Shown: positions 43,769 to 52,571 of the stretch, piece after piece | Layout of the letters: each line of letters starts with the position of its first letter | Position numbering within the stretch: the first letter of the stretch is position 1 | The notes under the pieces: model-generated | Database searches by the model: none | The model's input: the letters and a program-made list of their open reading frames with translations, nothing else | What the model was told of the DNA's origin: nothing | Translations under genes and position numbers: made by a program | From: Rhodanobacter sp. B04 | GTDB taxonomy: Bacteria; Pseudomonadota; Gammaproteobacteria; Xanthomonadales; Rhodanobacteraceae | Reading direction: 5' to 3' | NCBI RefSeq assembly: GCF_002001125.1 | Contig: NZ_MUNV01000007.1 | Span: 124,001-188,000 of the forward strand | DNA length: 64,000 nucleotides

Positions 43769-46513
43769 ATGCAAACTCCAGCGAAGCACGCGCTTTGGAT
43801 AATGGCCGCGATGGCAGTGTCGGCCGCGCCGGCCGCATACGCGCAAACGACCTACGCGCCCACCCAGGTCTCTGTCGACGCCGGCGCCACCACCGCCATC
43901 GATCATTGGCAAATCCAGGACAGCGCGAAGGCGCAGCAAAGCGGCGCCGAGATTTCCTCGACCGGCTTCCCCACCGAGGGCTGGTACCCGGCGAGTGGGC
44001 GGGCGACCGTCATGGCCGCACTGCTGGAGAATCATGCGTTCAAGGACAGCACCTTCAAGAACGACGTGTTCTACAGCGACAACCTGCGCGCGGTGCAGGT
44101 GCCGGACTCCAGCGGCAACCTCTTCGTGACGCCCTGGTGGTATCGCGCCGAATTCAAGCTGCCGAAGGACCTGGCGGGACGGCATACGCTGCTGCGTACC
44201 AACGGCATGATCGCGAGCGCCGACGTGTGGATAAACGGGCATCTGGTCGCCGGCCACGCCGACGTCGCGGGGGCCTATCCCGTGCACGCGTTCGACGTGA
44301 CGCGCTGGACACACACGGGCACCAACATCCTGGCCATGCGCGTGCATCCGGCCGATCCGAGAATGAGCCTGTCGATGGGCTGGGTGGACTGGAACCCCAC
44401 GCCTCCGGACAACAACATGGGTCCATGGCGCGGCGTGGACATCATGCAGACCGGACCTGTGGAATTGAGCTTTCCACAGGTCGTTTCGACGCTGTCGCTG
44501 CCCGATCTCGCGCGCGCCACGCTGACCGTGAAGGTGGACGCGAAGAACCTTGATGCGGTGGCGCATGATGCGACGATCACCGGCACCGTGGCCGGCGTGC
44601 CGCTGCAACAAACCGTGCACCTCGCGCCCGGACAAACCCGGGTCGTTTCGTTCTCACCCACGACAACGCCGGGCCTCGCCCTGGATCACCCGAAGATCTG
44701 GTGGCCCGTCGGCATGGGCGAACATCCGCTGTACCAATTGGAGATGAGTGCCGCGGTTGATGGCGCTGTATCCGACCGGACCACAACGACGTTCGGCATA
44801 CGCAGCGTCAGTTCAAGCCTGACCAGGCAGGGCTATCGCCAATTCTTCATCAACGGAAAACCGCTGTTGATCCGCGGCGGCGGCTGGGCACCGGACATGT
44901 TCCTGCGCGATGACCCCGCGCGCATGGAGGCCGAGTTCAGCTACGTCCTCAACCTCGGCCTCAACGCCATCCGCAGCGAAGGCAAGCTGGAGAATCAGCG
45001 CTTCTACGACCTCGCCGACCGCAACGGCATCCTGATACTGGCGGGCTGGGAATGCTGCGACAAATGGGAGTCGGCCGCCAAGACCGGCGGTGCGCCCTGG
45101 GATGCCGCCGACATGAACGTGGCCGAAGACTCCATGGCCAGCGAGGCACGTCTGCTGCGCAACCACCCCTCCGTGATCGGTTTCCTGATCGGCAGCGACA
45201 ACCCACCCCCGCCGCCCATCGCGAAAATGTACGTCGACGCGCTGCGTGCCGCTGACTGGCCGTTGCCGATCATCTCGGCGGCCGTTCCCAAGGGCACCGC
45301 CGAAGCCGGCCCTTCCGGCCTGAAGATGGATGGCCCTTACGACTGGATACCGCCGTCCTATTGGTATGCCGACAAGCTGGGCGGTGCGTTCGGCTTCGAC
45401 TCGGAGGTCAGCGCAGGCGCGGATATTCCGCGGCTGGAGGATGTGCAGCGCATGCTGTCGCCGCAAGAGCAGGAAGCGCTGTGGAAATACCCGGAGGCGC
45501 GGCAATACCACGCATCCGCGGACTGGTCGACATTCGCCGTGCTGACGCCGTTCGACACCGCGCTGGCCCATCGCTACGGCGCGCCCACGGGTCTTGCCGA
45601 CTATGTTGCCAAGGCCCAGCTCGACAACTACGACAACGTGCGCGCGCAGTTCGAGGCGTTCAACGCGCACATGGATGCGGCCAATCCATCGACCGGCGTG
45701 GTCTACTGGATGCTCAACAACGCCTGGCCCTCGCTGCACTGGCATCTGTACGACTACTACATGAATCCGGCGGGCGCCTATTTCGGCGCCAAGAAGGCGA
45801 ACGAGCCGGTGCACATCCAGTATTCGTATGATTCGGATGCCATCGTGCTGGTGAACCACACATTGGAGGATGCACACGGCTTGCAGGCAAGCATCCGGGT
45901 GCGCAATCTGGACGGCAGCATGCGTTACGAGAAACACCTGCAAGGCATCGACCTCGCAGGAAACCACACGCGGTCATTAACGACGCTTCCAACCCTGGCC
46001 GGCCTGTCGCACACACACTTCATCGAACTCGACCTCGCCTCGTCCGATGGCAAGCCGATCAGCCGCAACGTCTACTGGCTCCCTGCCCAGCCCGACAAGC
46101 TCGACTGGGATCGTTCGAACTGGTATCTCACGCCGGTGACGCGGTACGCGGATCTGACCGCGTTGCAGTCGCTTCCAGCCACGACGAGCGAGGCCCGCGC
46201 GACCACGCGGCATGAAGGCAACGAGGACGTCACCACGGTCACGCTGTCGGTACCCGCATCGGCCAAGGCAGTGGCCTTGTTCCAGCACGTGTCGATCAGG
46301 CGCGGTGCGCACGGCGACCTCGCGCTTCCCATCCTGTGGAACGACAATGACGTCACACTGTGGCCCGGCGAGTCGATCGTCTTGATCGCACATTACGCAT
46401 CCCAAGGATCTGAAGCGCCCGTGGTCGAAGTGAGCGGGTGGAACGTTTCAACCCGATACATTCCGGCTGCTGCCGGAAACCCGACTGACGCCGCGCAAGG
46501 GAAAAATCATTGA
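43769..46513 (+). CDS. GH2 exo-beta-D-glucosaminidase-like enzyme
   Basis: 914 residues with a signal peptide (after AYAQ). The N-terminal sugar-binding domain (DWNPTPPDNNMGPWRGV), an Ig-like domain, and the TIM barrel with ILAGWECCDKWES, IGSDNPPPPP (Asp477) and GFDSEVSAGADIP (Glu546) match CsxA-type exo-beta-glucosaminidases, where these positions are acid/base and nucleophile. The enzyme would remove GlcN from chitosan oligomers. Beta-mannosidase is a related alternative, but the ECC motif and the Asp for Glu at the acid/base position favour glucosaminidase. Five bases after the permease; 16 before LacI. Confidence 0.87.
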   Translation: MQTPAKHALWIMAAMAVSAAPAAYAQTTYAPTQVSVDAGATTAIDHWQIQDSAKAQQSGAEISSTGFPTEGWYPASGRATVMAALLENHAFKDSTFKNDVFYSDNLRAVQVPDSSGNLFVTPWWYRAEFKLPKDLAGRHTLLRTNGMIASADVWINGHLVAGHADVAGAYPVHAFDVTRWTHTGTNILAMRVHPADPRMSLSMGWVDWNPTPPDNNMGPWRGVDIMQTGPVELSFPQVVSTLSLPDLARATLTVKVDAKNLDAVAHDATITGTVAGVPLQQTVHLAPGQTRVVSFSPTTTPGLALDHPKIWWPVGMGEHPLYQLEMSAAVDGAVSDRTTTTFGIRSVSSSLTRQGYRQFFINGKPLLIRGGGWAPDMFLRDDPARMEAEFSYVLNLGLNAIRSEGKLENQRFYDLADRNGILILAGWECCDKWESAAKTGGAPWDAADMNVAEDSMASEARLLRNHPSVIGFLIGSDNPPPPPIAKMYVDALRAADWPLPIISAAVPKGTAEAGPSGLKMDGPYDWIPPSYWYADKLGGAFGFDSEVSAGADIPRLEDVQRMLSPQEQEALWKYPEARQYHASADWSTFAVLTPFDTALAHRYGAPTGLADYVAKAQLDNYDNVRAQFEAFNAHMDAANPSTGVVYWMLNNAWPSLHWHLYDYYMNPAGAYFGAKKANEPVHIQYSYDSDAIVLVNHTLEDAHGLQASIRVRNLDGSMRYEKHLQGIDLAGNHTRSLTTLPTLAGLSHTHFIELDLASSDGKPISRNVYWLPAQPDKLDWDRSNWYLTPVTRYADLTALQSLPATTSEARATTRHEGNEDVTTVTLSVPASAKAVALFQHVSIRRGAHGDLALPILWNDNDVTLWPGESIVLIAHYASQGSEAPVVEVSGWNVSTRYIPAAAGNPTDAAQGKNH

Positions 46514-46529
46514 ATCGGGACAGGCTTCC

Positions 46530-47537
46530 ATGGCGCATGTGACCATCAACGATGTCGCCCGTGCCTCGGGCACCTCGAAAAAGACCGTGTCGCGGGTACT
46601 CAACAACGAGCCGAACGTGCGCGACTCCGTGCGCGAACGCGTGCTGGCTGCCATTGCGGAACTCAATTACCGGCGGCTCACCTCGGCGCGCAGCCTGGCG
46701 ACGAACCGCTCCTTCATGATCGGCCTGCTGTACGACAACCTGTCGCCCAGCTACATCATGGAAGTCCAGGCCGGCGTGCTGGAGGCGTGCGAGGCGCAGC
46801 ACTACAGCATGATGGTGCAGCCACTGGTCTCGACGGCAGCAGACTTCGTCGGGCACGTCGAGGACATCCTGTCGCGACACCGGCCGGACGGGCTGATCCT
46901 CACGCCGCCGATCACCGACCATCCGCAGTTGCTGGAATGCCTGCGCAAGAACGACCTTCCGTTTGCCTCGATCGCACCCCACCACCCCGAGGGCTGCATC
47001 GGCGTGATGCTGCGCGAACGCGAGGCCGCCGCGGCGATGGTGGAGCATCTGGTGTCGCTGGGCCATCGCCGCATCGCCCACATCCTTGGCGACCCCAAGC
47101 ACGGCGCCGGCGTCTGGCGCCTCGCCGGTTTCCGCGACGGCATGAAGCGCGCCGGGCTGAAGGAAAATAGCGCGTACATGGTGCAGGGCCGGTTCTCCTT
47201 CGAATCGGGCGTGGCGGCCGCACGCCAGCTGCTGGCGCTGCGGTCACGGCCAACCGCCATCTTCGCGGCCGACGACGACATGGCCGTCGGCGCGATCTGG
47301 GCAGCCTGCGAGGCCGGGATATCGGTTCCCGGGGACATCTCCATCTGCGGGTTCGACGACACCACGATCGCAACGCAGGTGTGGCCGCTGTTGACCACCA
47401 TCCACCAGCCCGTGCGTGAAATGGGCAGGCGCGCCACCGAGGAACTGCTGCTTCGCGTGCAGGACAAGGGAGACGCCAGGATGGTCGAGGTCGGCTACGA
47501 AATGCGCATCCGCGCCTCGACCGCACCCGCGCCCTGA
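46530..47537 (+). CDS. LacI-family transcriptional repressor of the amino-sugar operon
   Basis: 335 residues: HTH (VTINDVARASGTSKKTVSRV, about 3-22) with hinge helix SARSLATNRS, then a periplasmic-binding-like effector domain. The effector may be a GlcNAc or GlcN derivative. Sixteen bases after the GH2 gene, it is the last gene of the operon and is thus likely autoregulated through the palindrome at 35464-35479. Confidence 0.92.
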   Translation: MAHVTINDVARASGTSKKTVSRVLNNEPNVRDSVRERVLAAIAELNYRRLTSARSLATNRSFMIGLLYDNLSPSYIMEVQAGVLEACEAQHYSMMVQPLVSTAADFVGHVEDILSRHRPDGLILTPPITDHPQLLECLRKNDLPFASIAPHHPEGCIGVMLREREAAAAMVEHLVSLGHRRIAHILGDPKHGAGVWRLAGFRDGMKRAGLKENSAYMVQGRFSFESGVAAARQLLALRSRPTAIFAADDDMAVGAIWAACEAGISVPGDISICGFDDTTIATQVWPLLTTIHQPVREMGRRATEELLLRVQDKGDARMVEVGYEMRIRASTAPAP

Positions 47538-47588
47538 AGCGGGCGCTATCCTGCCAACCACGCCACCGCCCCTGGAGAGAGTGCCCAT

Positions 47589-48434
47589 ATGCCTGCCGCA
47601 GCAGAAGCCCACAAGCCGCCACGGAAGTTCCACTTCATTTCCGGGCTGCCACGCTCGGGCACTACCCTGCTGGCTGCCATCCTCAACCAGAACCCGCGCT
47701 TCCGCGCCGGCATGACCAGCCCGCTTGCGGACATCATGGGGGTGGTGATCGCGGAGGCGAGCAGCAAGAACGATTTCTCGTTCGACGTTTCCGACGAGCA
47801 GCGGGTCGCCCTGTTGCGCGGCCTGGTCGAGAACTTCTACTCGGTGCAAACAGGGGCCGATGCGGTGTTCGACACCAGCCGGCTGTGGTGCAGCAGGATG
47901 CAGTTGCTGAGCACGCTGTTCGCGGAGGTGAAGGTCATCGCCTGCGTGCGCCCGCTGGCGTGGGTGCTGGACAGCATGGAGCGGCTGGTGCGCAGGCAGC
48001 CGGTCAGCGTCAGCAAGGTATTCCGCTTCGACACCAACACCACGGTGTATTCGCGCATCGAGGCGCTGACCGATCCACGCGGCATGGTGGGCTTCGCCTT
48101 CCAGGCCACCAAGGACGCGTTCTACGGCCCGCATGCGCAGGATCACCTGCTGCTGTTGACCTACGACAGCCTCGTACGCGATCCGGCCGCCGCGATGCGC
48201 TCGGTCTATAGCTTCCTCGGCGAACCCTGGTTCGAACACGACTTCGACAACATCGAATACCACGCGGACGAGTTCGATGCCCGCGTGGGCATGCCCGGCT
48301 TGCACAGTGTGCGCCGGAAGGTGGAGTCCATCGAGCGCCTGCCGATCATCCCACGCGACATTTTCGGCCGCTTCGCGAACGAGGCGTTCTGGCTGGATCC
48401 GAAGAACAACGTCAACCAGGTGCCCATCGTGTAG
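47589..48434 (+). CDS. Sulfotransferase family protein
   Basis: 281 residues with a PAPS 5'-phosphosulfate loop FISGLPRSGTTLLAAILNQN (residues 17-36) and a 3'-phosphate motif around VIACVRPLAWVLDS. Family members move sulfate from PAPS to sugars, peptides or steroids; the acceptor is unknown. It follows the LacI gene by 51 bases on the same strand, with no signal peptide. Whether it belongs to the amino-sugar operon is open. It converges with the FGE-like gene. Confidence 0.85.
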   Translation: MPAAAEAHKPPRKFHFISGLPRSGTTLLAAILNQNPRFRAGMTSPLADIMGVVIAEASSKNDFSFDVSDEQRVALLRGLVENFYSVQTGADAVFDTSRLWCSRMQLLSTLFAEVKVIACVRPLAWVLDSMERLVRRQPVSVSKVFRFDTNTTVYSRIEALTDPRGMVGFAFQATKDAFYGPHAQDHLLLLTYDSLVRDPAAAMRSVYSFLGEPWFEHDFDNIEYHADEFDARVGMPGLHSVRRKVESIERLPIIPRDIFGRFANEAFWLDPKNNVNQVPIV

Positions 48435-48450
48435 GGTTTTTCATGTCCCG

Positions 48451-50388
48451 CTAGAGCTCGCGCACCACGCGGAAGCCGACACGGCCGCTGCGCACGTCGC
48501 TGCTGGCGCCCTGCCGGTACGCGGAAATCACCTGTTCGGGCGAGCTGCCCCACGAGCCACCGCGCACCACATGGGCGACGCACCCGGGGTTGAGCCAGGC
48601 GCTGCCGTCGTTAGGCGCGCGCAGGTAACTGTCGTGCCAGCAGTCGGCCGTCCACTCGGAAACGTTGCCGTTGATGTCGTACAGGCCAAACGGGTTGGGT
48701 GCGAAGGTCATCACCGGTGCCGGGCCCCAGTAACCATCGCGGTAGCCGCGGAAGGCATGGCTCCAGCGGCGGCCACTGCGCGAACGGTCGCCGGAGCCGG
48801 TGAGGTTTTCCACCAGGTGCGTGGGCGAACCGTCGCCCCACCAGTAGCGGCTGGTGGTGCCGCCACGCAAGGCGTATTCGAACTCCGCCTCGCTCGGCAG
48901 CCGATAGACCTTGCCCGTGCGCTGGCTGAGCCAGTCGGCATAGGCCTTGGCGTCGTTCCACGAGATATTCACCACCGGCAGATCGTCGTCGGCCTTGCGC
49001 CCGGCGTAGTCGTCCTGCCAGGTCGCACTTGAATCATCGCGCATCGCGCCACTGCGCTCGTCGTACACGCTGGCGCCACCCAGCTTCACCGAATCGGGCA
49101 CATAGCCGCTGGCACGCACGAACTCGCGGAACTGGCCCACGCTGACCGCGCTGCGCGCCATCGCAAAGCCCTTGTCGATGGTGACCGCATGCTGCGGCAA
49201 CTGTGACTCGACGCGGTCGCCGTCGCTGTCCGCCGCGCCCATCTGGAAGCTGCCGGTGGGAATCACCACCATCGCCGGCGTCTTGCCGGGCAGGTCGACA
49301 TAGCGATCGGTGAACACCTGGCCCGGCTTGTAGCTGGCGTACAGGCGTGCATTGGTCAGCTGCTCGGCAAAAGCCGCCAGGGCCGGCAGGTCAGGGGCAA
49401 TCGCCCGCACCTGCTCCGCCAGCTTGTTGGCCAGCGCGATATTGCCGGCATCCAGCGCCGAATGCGCCTGGGCCAGCACGCCATTGGCCCGCTGCTCGCG
49501 CATGTCGCTGACGCGCTTGCTGACGTCCTGCATCTGCTGGGAGCCGGGGCGGATCACCTGCGCTTCCGCCAAGGCCTTGTCCGCATCGGTGAAATCATTC
49601 TGCGCCACCGCCGCAAGGGCGCGATCGAGCACCGCCCGCTGCACTTCGAAGATGCCCTGCTCGGCCACCGCATTCTGCGGATCCAGCAGCTGCACCTGGC
49701 GGTAAAGATCCAGCGCGCTCCCGCCATCCGGCTGATCGGCCTTGCCCTGCTGCAGCAGGCCGGCCGCCTTGGCCAGCATCGGCCGCACCTTGGCCAGCGT
49801 CTTCAGGCTCGCCTCGAGTTGCGCCACATCGTCGGCCGCATTCGGCAGGGTGCGCAGTGCATCGAGCAGATCCTGCGCCGAATCGGCATCGCCCACCGCA
49901 ATGTCCTGATCGATCTCCGCGACCAGCCGCACCCGCACATCGAACAGGCCCTGCGCGGCGCGGCGGCTGTCCGGCTTCTCCTTCAGCGCCTGCTCGTACA
50001 GTGCGGCGGCACTTTCCTTGTCGCCCACCAGCTGGCCGGCGTGCAGCGCCTTGGCGGCGCGCGACAGCAATTCGCGCACCGCTGGCGGATCGGCGCTGAG
50101 CTGCTCGGGCAGATGCGCATTGCGGCCACTGCGCGCCGCGATCACCGCTGCCGGCGCCAGCGTCAACGGCGGCCCGGCATTGATCTCGGCGATCACCGCC
50201 GCCCGCTCCGGCTGCTGCGGGCTGCCCGGCAGCGCCGTGCCCAGCGACATCGAGCGCGGTGGCGCTTCCGCCGGGTTGACATGGAACACCCGCGGGAAAA
50301 AGTGATAGACCAGCGCACAGCCCAGCACGATCACGCCCAGCGTCCCGCCCAAGGTGCGCTGACGGTGCAGGGTCGCGTTGCTCGGCAT
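48451..50388 (-). CDS. Membrane-anchored TPR protein with FGE/SUMF1-like domain
   Basis: 645 residues: an N-terminal helix (about 13-32), a Gln/Ala-rich region with TPR-like repeats (about 95-320), and a C-terminal formylglycine-generating-enzyme-like domain (PTGSFQMGAADSDGD, VNISWNDAKAYADWLS, YRLPSEAEFEYA, LYDINGNVSEWTADCW, HVVRGGSW, GRVGFRVVREL). The final segment SWGSSPEQVISAYR lacks the Cys pair of true formylglycine enzymes, so it probably binds rather than modifies. Similar proteins serve as domains of kinases or diversity-generating systems; the function here is unknown. Confidence 0.85.
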   Translation of the reverse strand: MPSNATLHRQRTLGGTLGVIVLGCALVYHFFPRVFHVNPAEAPPRSMSLGTALPGSPQQPERAAVIAEINAGPPLTLAPAAVIAARSGRNAHLPEQLSADPPAVRELLSRAAKALHAGQLVGDKESAAALYEQALKEKPDSRRAAQGLFDVRVRLVAEIDQDIAVGDADSAQDLLDALRTLPNAADDVAQLEASLKTLAKVRPMLAKAAGLLQQGKADQPDGGSALDLYRQVQLLDPQNAVAEQGIFEVQRAVLDRALAAVAQNDFTDADKALAEAQVIRPGSQQMQDVSKRVSDMREQRANGVLAQAHSALDAGNIALANKLAEQVRAIAPDLPALAAFAEQLTNARLYASYKPGQVFTDRYVDLPGKTPAMVVIPTGSFQMGAADSDGDRVESQLPQHAVTIDKGFAMARSAVSVGQFREFVRASGYVPDSVKLGGASVYDERSGAMRDDSSATWQDDYAGRKADDDLPVVNISWNDAKAYADWLSQRTGKVYRLPSEAEFEYALRGGTTSRYWWGDGSPTHLVENLTGSGDRSRSGRRWSHAFRGYRDGYWGPAPVMTFAPNPFGLYDINGNVSEWTADCWHDSYLRAPNDGSAWLNPGCVAHVVRGGSWGSSPEQVISAYRQGASSDVRSGRVGFRVVREL

Positions 50389-50485
50389 GGATGGGCGTCC
50401 TTGGTGTGGCCTGTTATCGTTCGCCGCTCACCATAGGCACAAACCGCCGACAGGGCAATGCGTCCTGCCGCTCAAAGGAATTTCG

Positions 50486-51601
50486 ATGGCATTGCCCGAG
50501 ACGGCCAGCGCCGACTGGATCGACAACCGCGACGCACTGCAGGCATGGCTCGCCGCGGTGCCGGCGGACGCCGCCGTCGCACTCGACACCGAGTTCATGC
50601 GCCGGAACACGTTCTACCCGCAACTGGCACTGCTGCAGCTTGGCTGGAACGGACGGCATGCGCTGATCGATCCGCTGGCATTCGACATCGGCGACGCATT
50701 GCAGCCACTGCTGGGCGCCGGCCCGGCGGTCACCGTGATGCACAGCGCCAGCGAAGACCTGGAAACCCTCGCCCCCTTGCTGCCCGACGGCCCCCACATC
50801 CTGTTCGATACCCAGATCGCCGCGGCCTTCGTCGGCATGGGCCTGGGCATCAGCTATCGCGCGCTGGTCGCCGAACTTGCCGGCGCCGAACTGGACAAGG
50901 GCGAGACCCGCTCGGACTGGATGCAGCGCCCGCTCACCGCCTCGCAATGCAGCTACGCCGCGCTGGACGTGGTGTACCTGAAAACCATCCACGAGCAGTT
51001 GGTCGAGCGCCTGCGGCAGCGTGGGCGCAGCGCCTGGCATGCGGAGGACTGCGAGCGGCTGAAACGCCGCGCCAGCCACCGCGACGGCGACCCGCAGCCG
51101 CAGCGGGCCATGCGCGGCGCGGCCGACTGGCCGGCTGCGCGACAAGCCATGCTGCGCCGCCTGCTGTCATGGCGCGATCGCAGCGCACGCCGCCTCGATG
51201 TGCCGCGGCCCTGGCTGATCGACGACACCCTGGCACTGAGCCTGGCGCAACAACCACCGGCTTCCCTGAGTGAACTCGAACAGCGCGGCCGCGGCCAGCG
51301 TGCGCTGCGTTCGGCACAACGCAGCGAGCTGTTCGCCCTGCTCGCCGAAGCGGTCAGTGCCGATGAAATCGACACCACCGCGCGGATCCCCGGCCATCCG
51401 CAGGGCGAGGCGAAGAAGGCGCTCACCGAAATGAAGCAGGTAGTCGACAGTCTCGCCGGCGAACTGGATCTGCCGCCGGGCCTGCTGTGTCCACGCAAGG
51501 CACTGGAGGAATACGTGGTCACCGCCGAATGGCCTGATCTGCTCGAAGGCTGGCGCCACGACGTGCTGCACGACCGCCTCGGCGCCCTGCTGCCCGGCTA
51601 G
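50486..51601 (+). CDS. rnd: Ribonuclease D
   Basis: 371 residues from ATG 50486 (CAAAGGAA upstream). DEDDy exonuclease domain with ALDTEFMRR, HSASEDLETL and CSYAALDVVYL, then two HRDC domains (WRDRSARRLDVPRPWLIDD and SPEGEAK-like C-terminal stretch). It trims 3' ends of tRNA precursors; a tRNA gene lies 55 bases downstream. Confidence 0.95.
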   Translation: MALPETASADWIDNRDALQAWLAAVPADAAVALDTEFMRRNTFYPQLALLQLGWNGRHALIDPLAFDIGDALQPLLGAGPAVTVMHSASEDLETLAPLLPDGPHILFDTQIAAAFVGMGLGISYRALVAELAGAELDKGETRSDWMQRPLTASQCSYAALDVVYLKTIHEQLVERLRQRGRSAWHAEDCERLKRRASHRDGDPQPQRAMRGAADWPAARQAMLRRLLSWRDRSARRLDVPRPWLIDDTLALSLAQQPPASLSELEQRGRGQRALRSAQRSELFALLAEAVSADEIDTTARIPGHPQGEAKKALTEMKQVVDSLAGELDLPPGLLCPRKALEEYVVTAEWPDLLEGWRHDVLHDRLGALLPG

Positions 51602-51656
51602 CCCGCACAGGTCTTGGCGAACCCCTTCGCACGCTGCTAAGATCCCCCGCTTCCGT

Positions 51657-51732
51657 GGGGCGGTAGCTCAGCTGGGAGAGCGCCACGTTCGCATCGTGGA
51701 GGTCGTGGGTTCGATCCCCATCCGCTCCACCA
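51657..51732 (+). tRNA. tRNA-Ala(CGC)
   Basis: 76 nt with encoded CCA. Acceptor GGGGCGG/CCGCTCC, D-arm GCTCAGCTGGGAGAGC, anticodon stem CCACG/CGTGG with loop TTCGCAT giving CGC, and T-arm GTGGGTTCGATCCCCAT. Confidence 0.95.
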
Positions 51733-52099
51733 CGGAATGTTTCACCAGTGTCACGCAATACCCCGGAAACCGCGCTACGGCGCGGTTTTTCTTTGGGCGG
51801 ACGTAACACAAGGCTCATCCGGACTGCATCATCACGCAACGCGTGACAATCCGCCTGACGCAGGCTGATGTTCCGTCTGCGCGCTTTGACTTATCGCGAG
51901 AAGCCTTCCACTGCGAAGGAATCGCCATTGCCGCCCACATCCCGCGGATCTGCGAGAACCAGTCCGCTGGATCCGGTATGCGTCCGGTTGTTGGCCGGAC
52001 CCAGCACGGATAAGCTCCCGTTGAATCAGGGCGTTGTGTCGGAACTCCCGAATGTGACCACGGATGTATAGCCGGACCCTTGGGTCCGTTTATTAGGTA
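51733..52099. other. Intergenic region between tRNA-Ala and the gene cassette
   Basis: 367 bases. Holds the tRNA terminator (51767-51790) and, just before the cassette, a 7-bp hairpin CGGACCC/GGGTCCG (52073-52088). No supported gene; a 115-codon minus-strand frame here has no homology or ribosome-binding site. The final stretch would be where an integron attI or a previous attC lies, but I could not identify the other half. Confidence 0.45.
51767..51790 (+). terminator. Terminator after tRNA-Ala
   Basis: ACCGCGC/GCGCGGT stem, TACG loop and TTTTTCTTT tail. Confidence 0.85.
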
Positions 52100-52111
52100 G
52101 TTAGGCATCAC

Positions 52112-52507
52112 ATGAAGCTTCAGATTCCCCCGATGACCCCATGGAAAGATGTGCTGGTCCATTTGGCGATCTGGGCGATCTTGTTGTCAGCTCCGTCAAT
52201 CGTCTACTCGTTCTTTCCAAAACCCGACTTCGATGCCGCGTTGCGGAGTAAGTATCCGCATCAAATTGCGCTAGTCATGGGTGGCGGGGACTCGTCCAGC
52301 GGCAACACAACGTATGCGCGTCGATCCTATCTGCTTGTCCCGTCCGCGCCTCAACTACCGGAAGTCGTGCAAATTACTCAGGTAGATTCCGAGCGTCCAA
52401 AGGTAGTTGTGCAAAACAATTTATTCCTGATATCGCTAGTAATTTTCATCGGGCTCAGTGTTTACTATTTTCGTAAACGGTGGCGCACTCAGCAGAGTGA
52501 TGCGTAA
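52112..52507 (+). CDS. Cassette-encoded membrane protein of unknown function
   Basis: 131 residues with two membrane helices (about 14-34 and 102-120), a soluble region between them with no recognised motif, and a basic C-terminal tail. The start ATG is six bases inside the cassette and the TAA stop lies within the attC R'' core site, as is usual for cassette genes. Its codon use is less GC-rich than its neighbours. Likely a two-pass inner-membrane protein; function unknown. Confidence 0.7.
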   Translation: MKLQIPPMTPWKDVLVHLAIWAILLSAPSIVYSFFPKPDFDAALRSKYPHQIALVMGGGDSSSGNTTYARRSYLLVPSAPQLPEVVQITQVDSERPKVVVQNNLFLISLVIFIGLSVYYFRKRWRTQQSDA

Positions 52508-52558
52508 CATTTCGTTCAAGGCGGACGGCTACGCCGCCGCTTAACTCCAGCGTCAGGC
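52502..52558 (+). repeat. attC recombination site (59-base element)
   Basis: R'' GCGTAAC, then TTCGTTCAAG (L''-type), a GC stem GGCGG...CCGCC, CTTAACTCC (L'-type) and R' GTCAGGC. The TTCGTTCAAG...GCTTAACTC pattern is that of Xanthomonas and Pseudomonas attC sites; R' has C for T at its third position (consensus GTTRRRY). Confidence 0.8.
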
Positions 52559-52571
52559 GCCAACAAATCCC

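Larger units (their letters stand above)
52100..52558 (+). mobile_element. Solitary integron-type gene cassette
   Basis: Bounded by a core site GTTAGGC (52100-52106) on the left and an attC ending in GTCAGGC on the right. Recombination at G/TT would release about 450 bases carrying one gene. No integrase gene or second attC is in the window. The DNA inside is less GC-rich than its surroundings. Confidence 0.7.

Noticed and set aside
43769-46513. Plain beta-mannosidase assignment for the GH2 enzyme
   Set aside because: The ECC-containing motif and an Asp in place of the usual acid/base Glu (IGSDN) match exo-beta-glucosaminidases better; retained only as an alternative.
51815-52162. A minus-strand open frame of 115 codons next to tRNA-Ala
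   Set aside because: Pro/Trp/Arg-rich with no homology pattern, and it runs through the integron core site and the start of the cassette gene.
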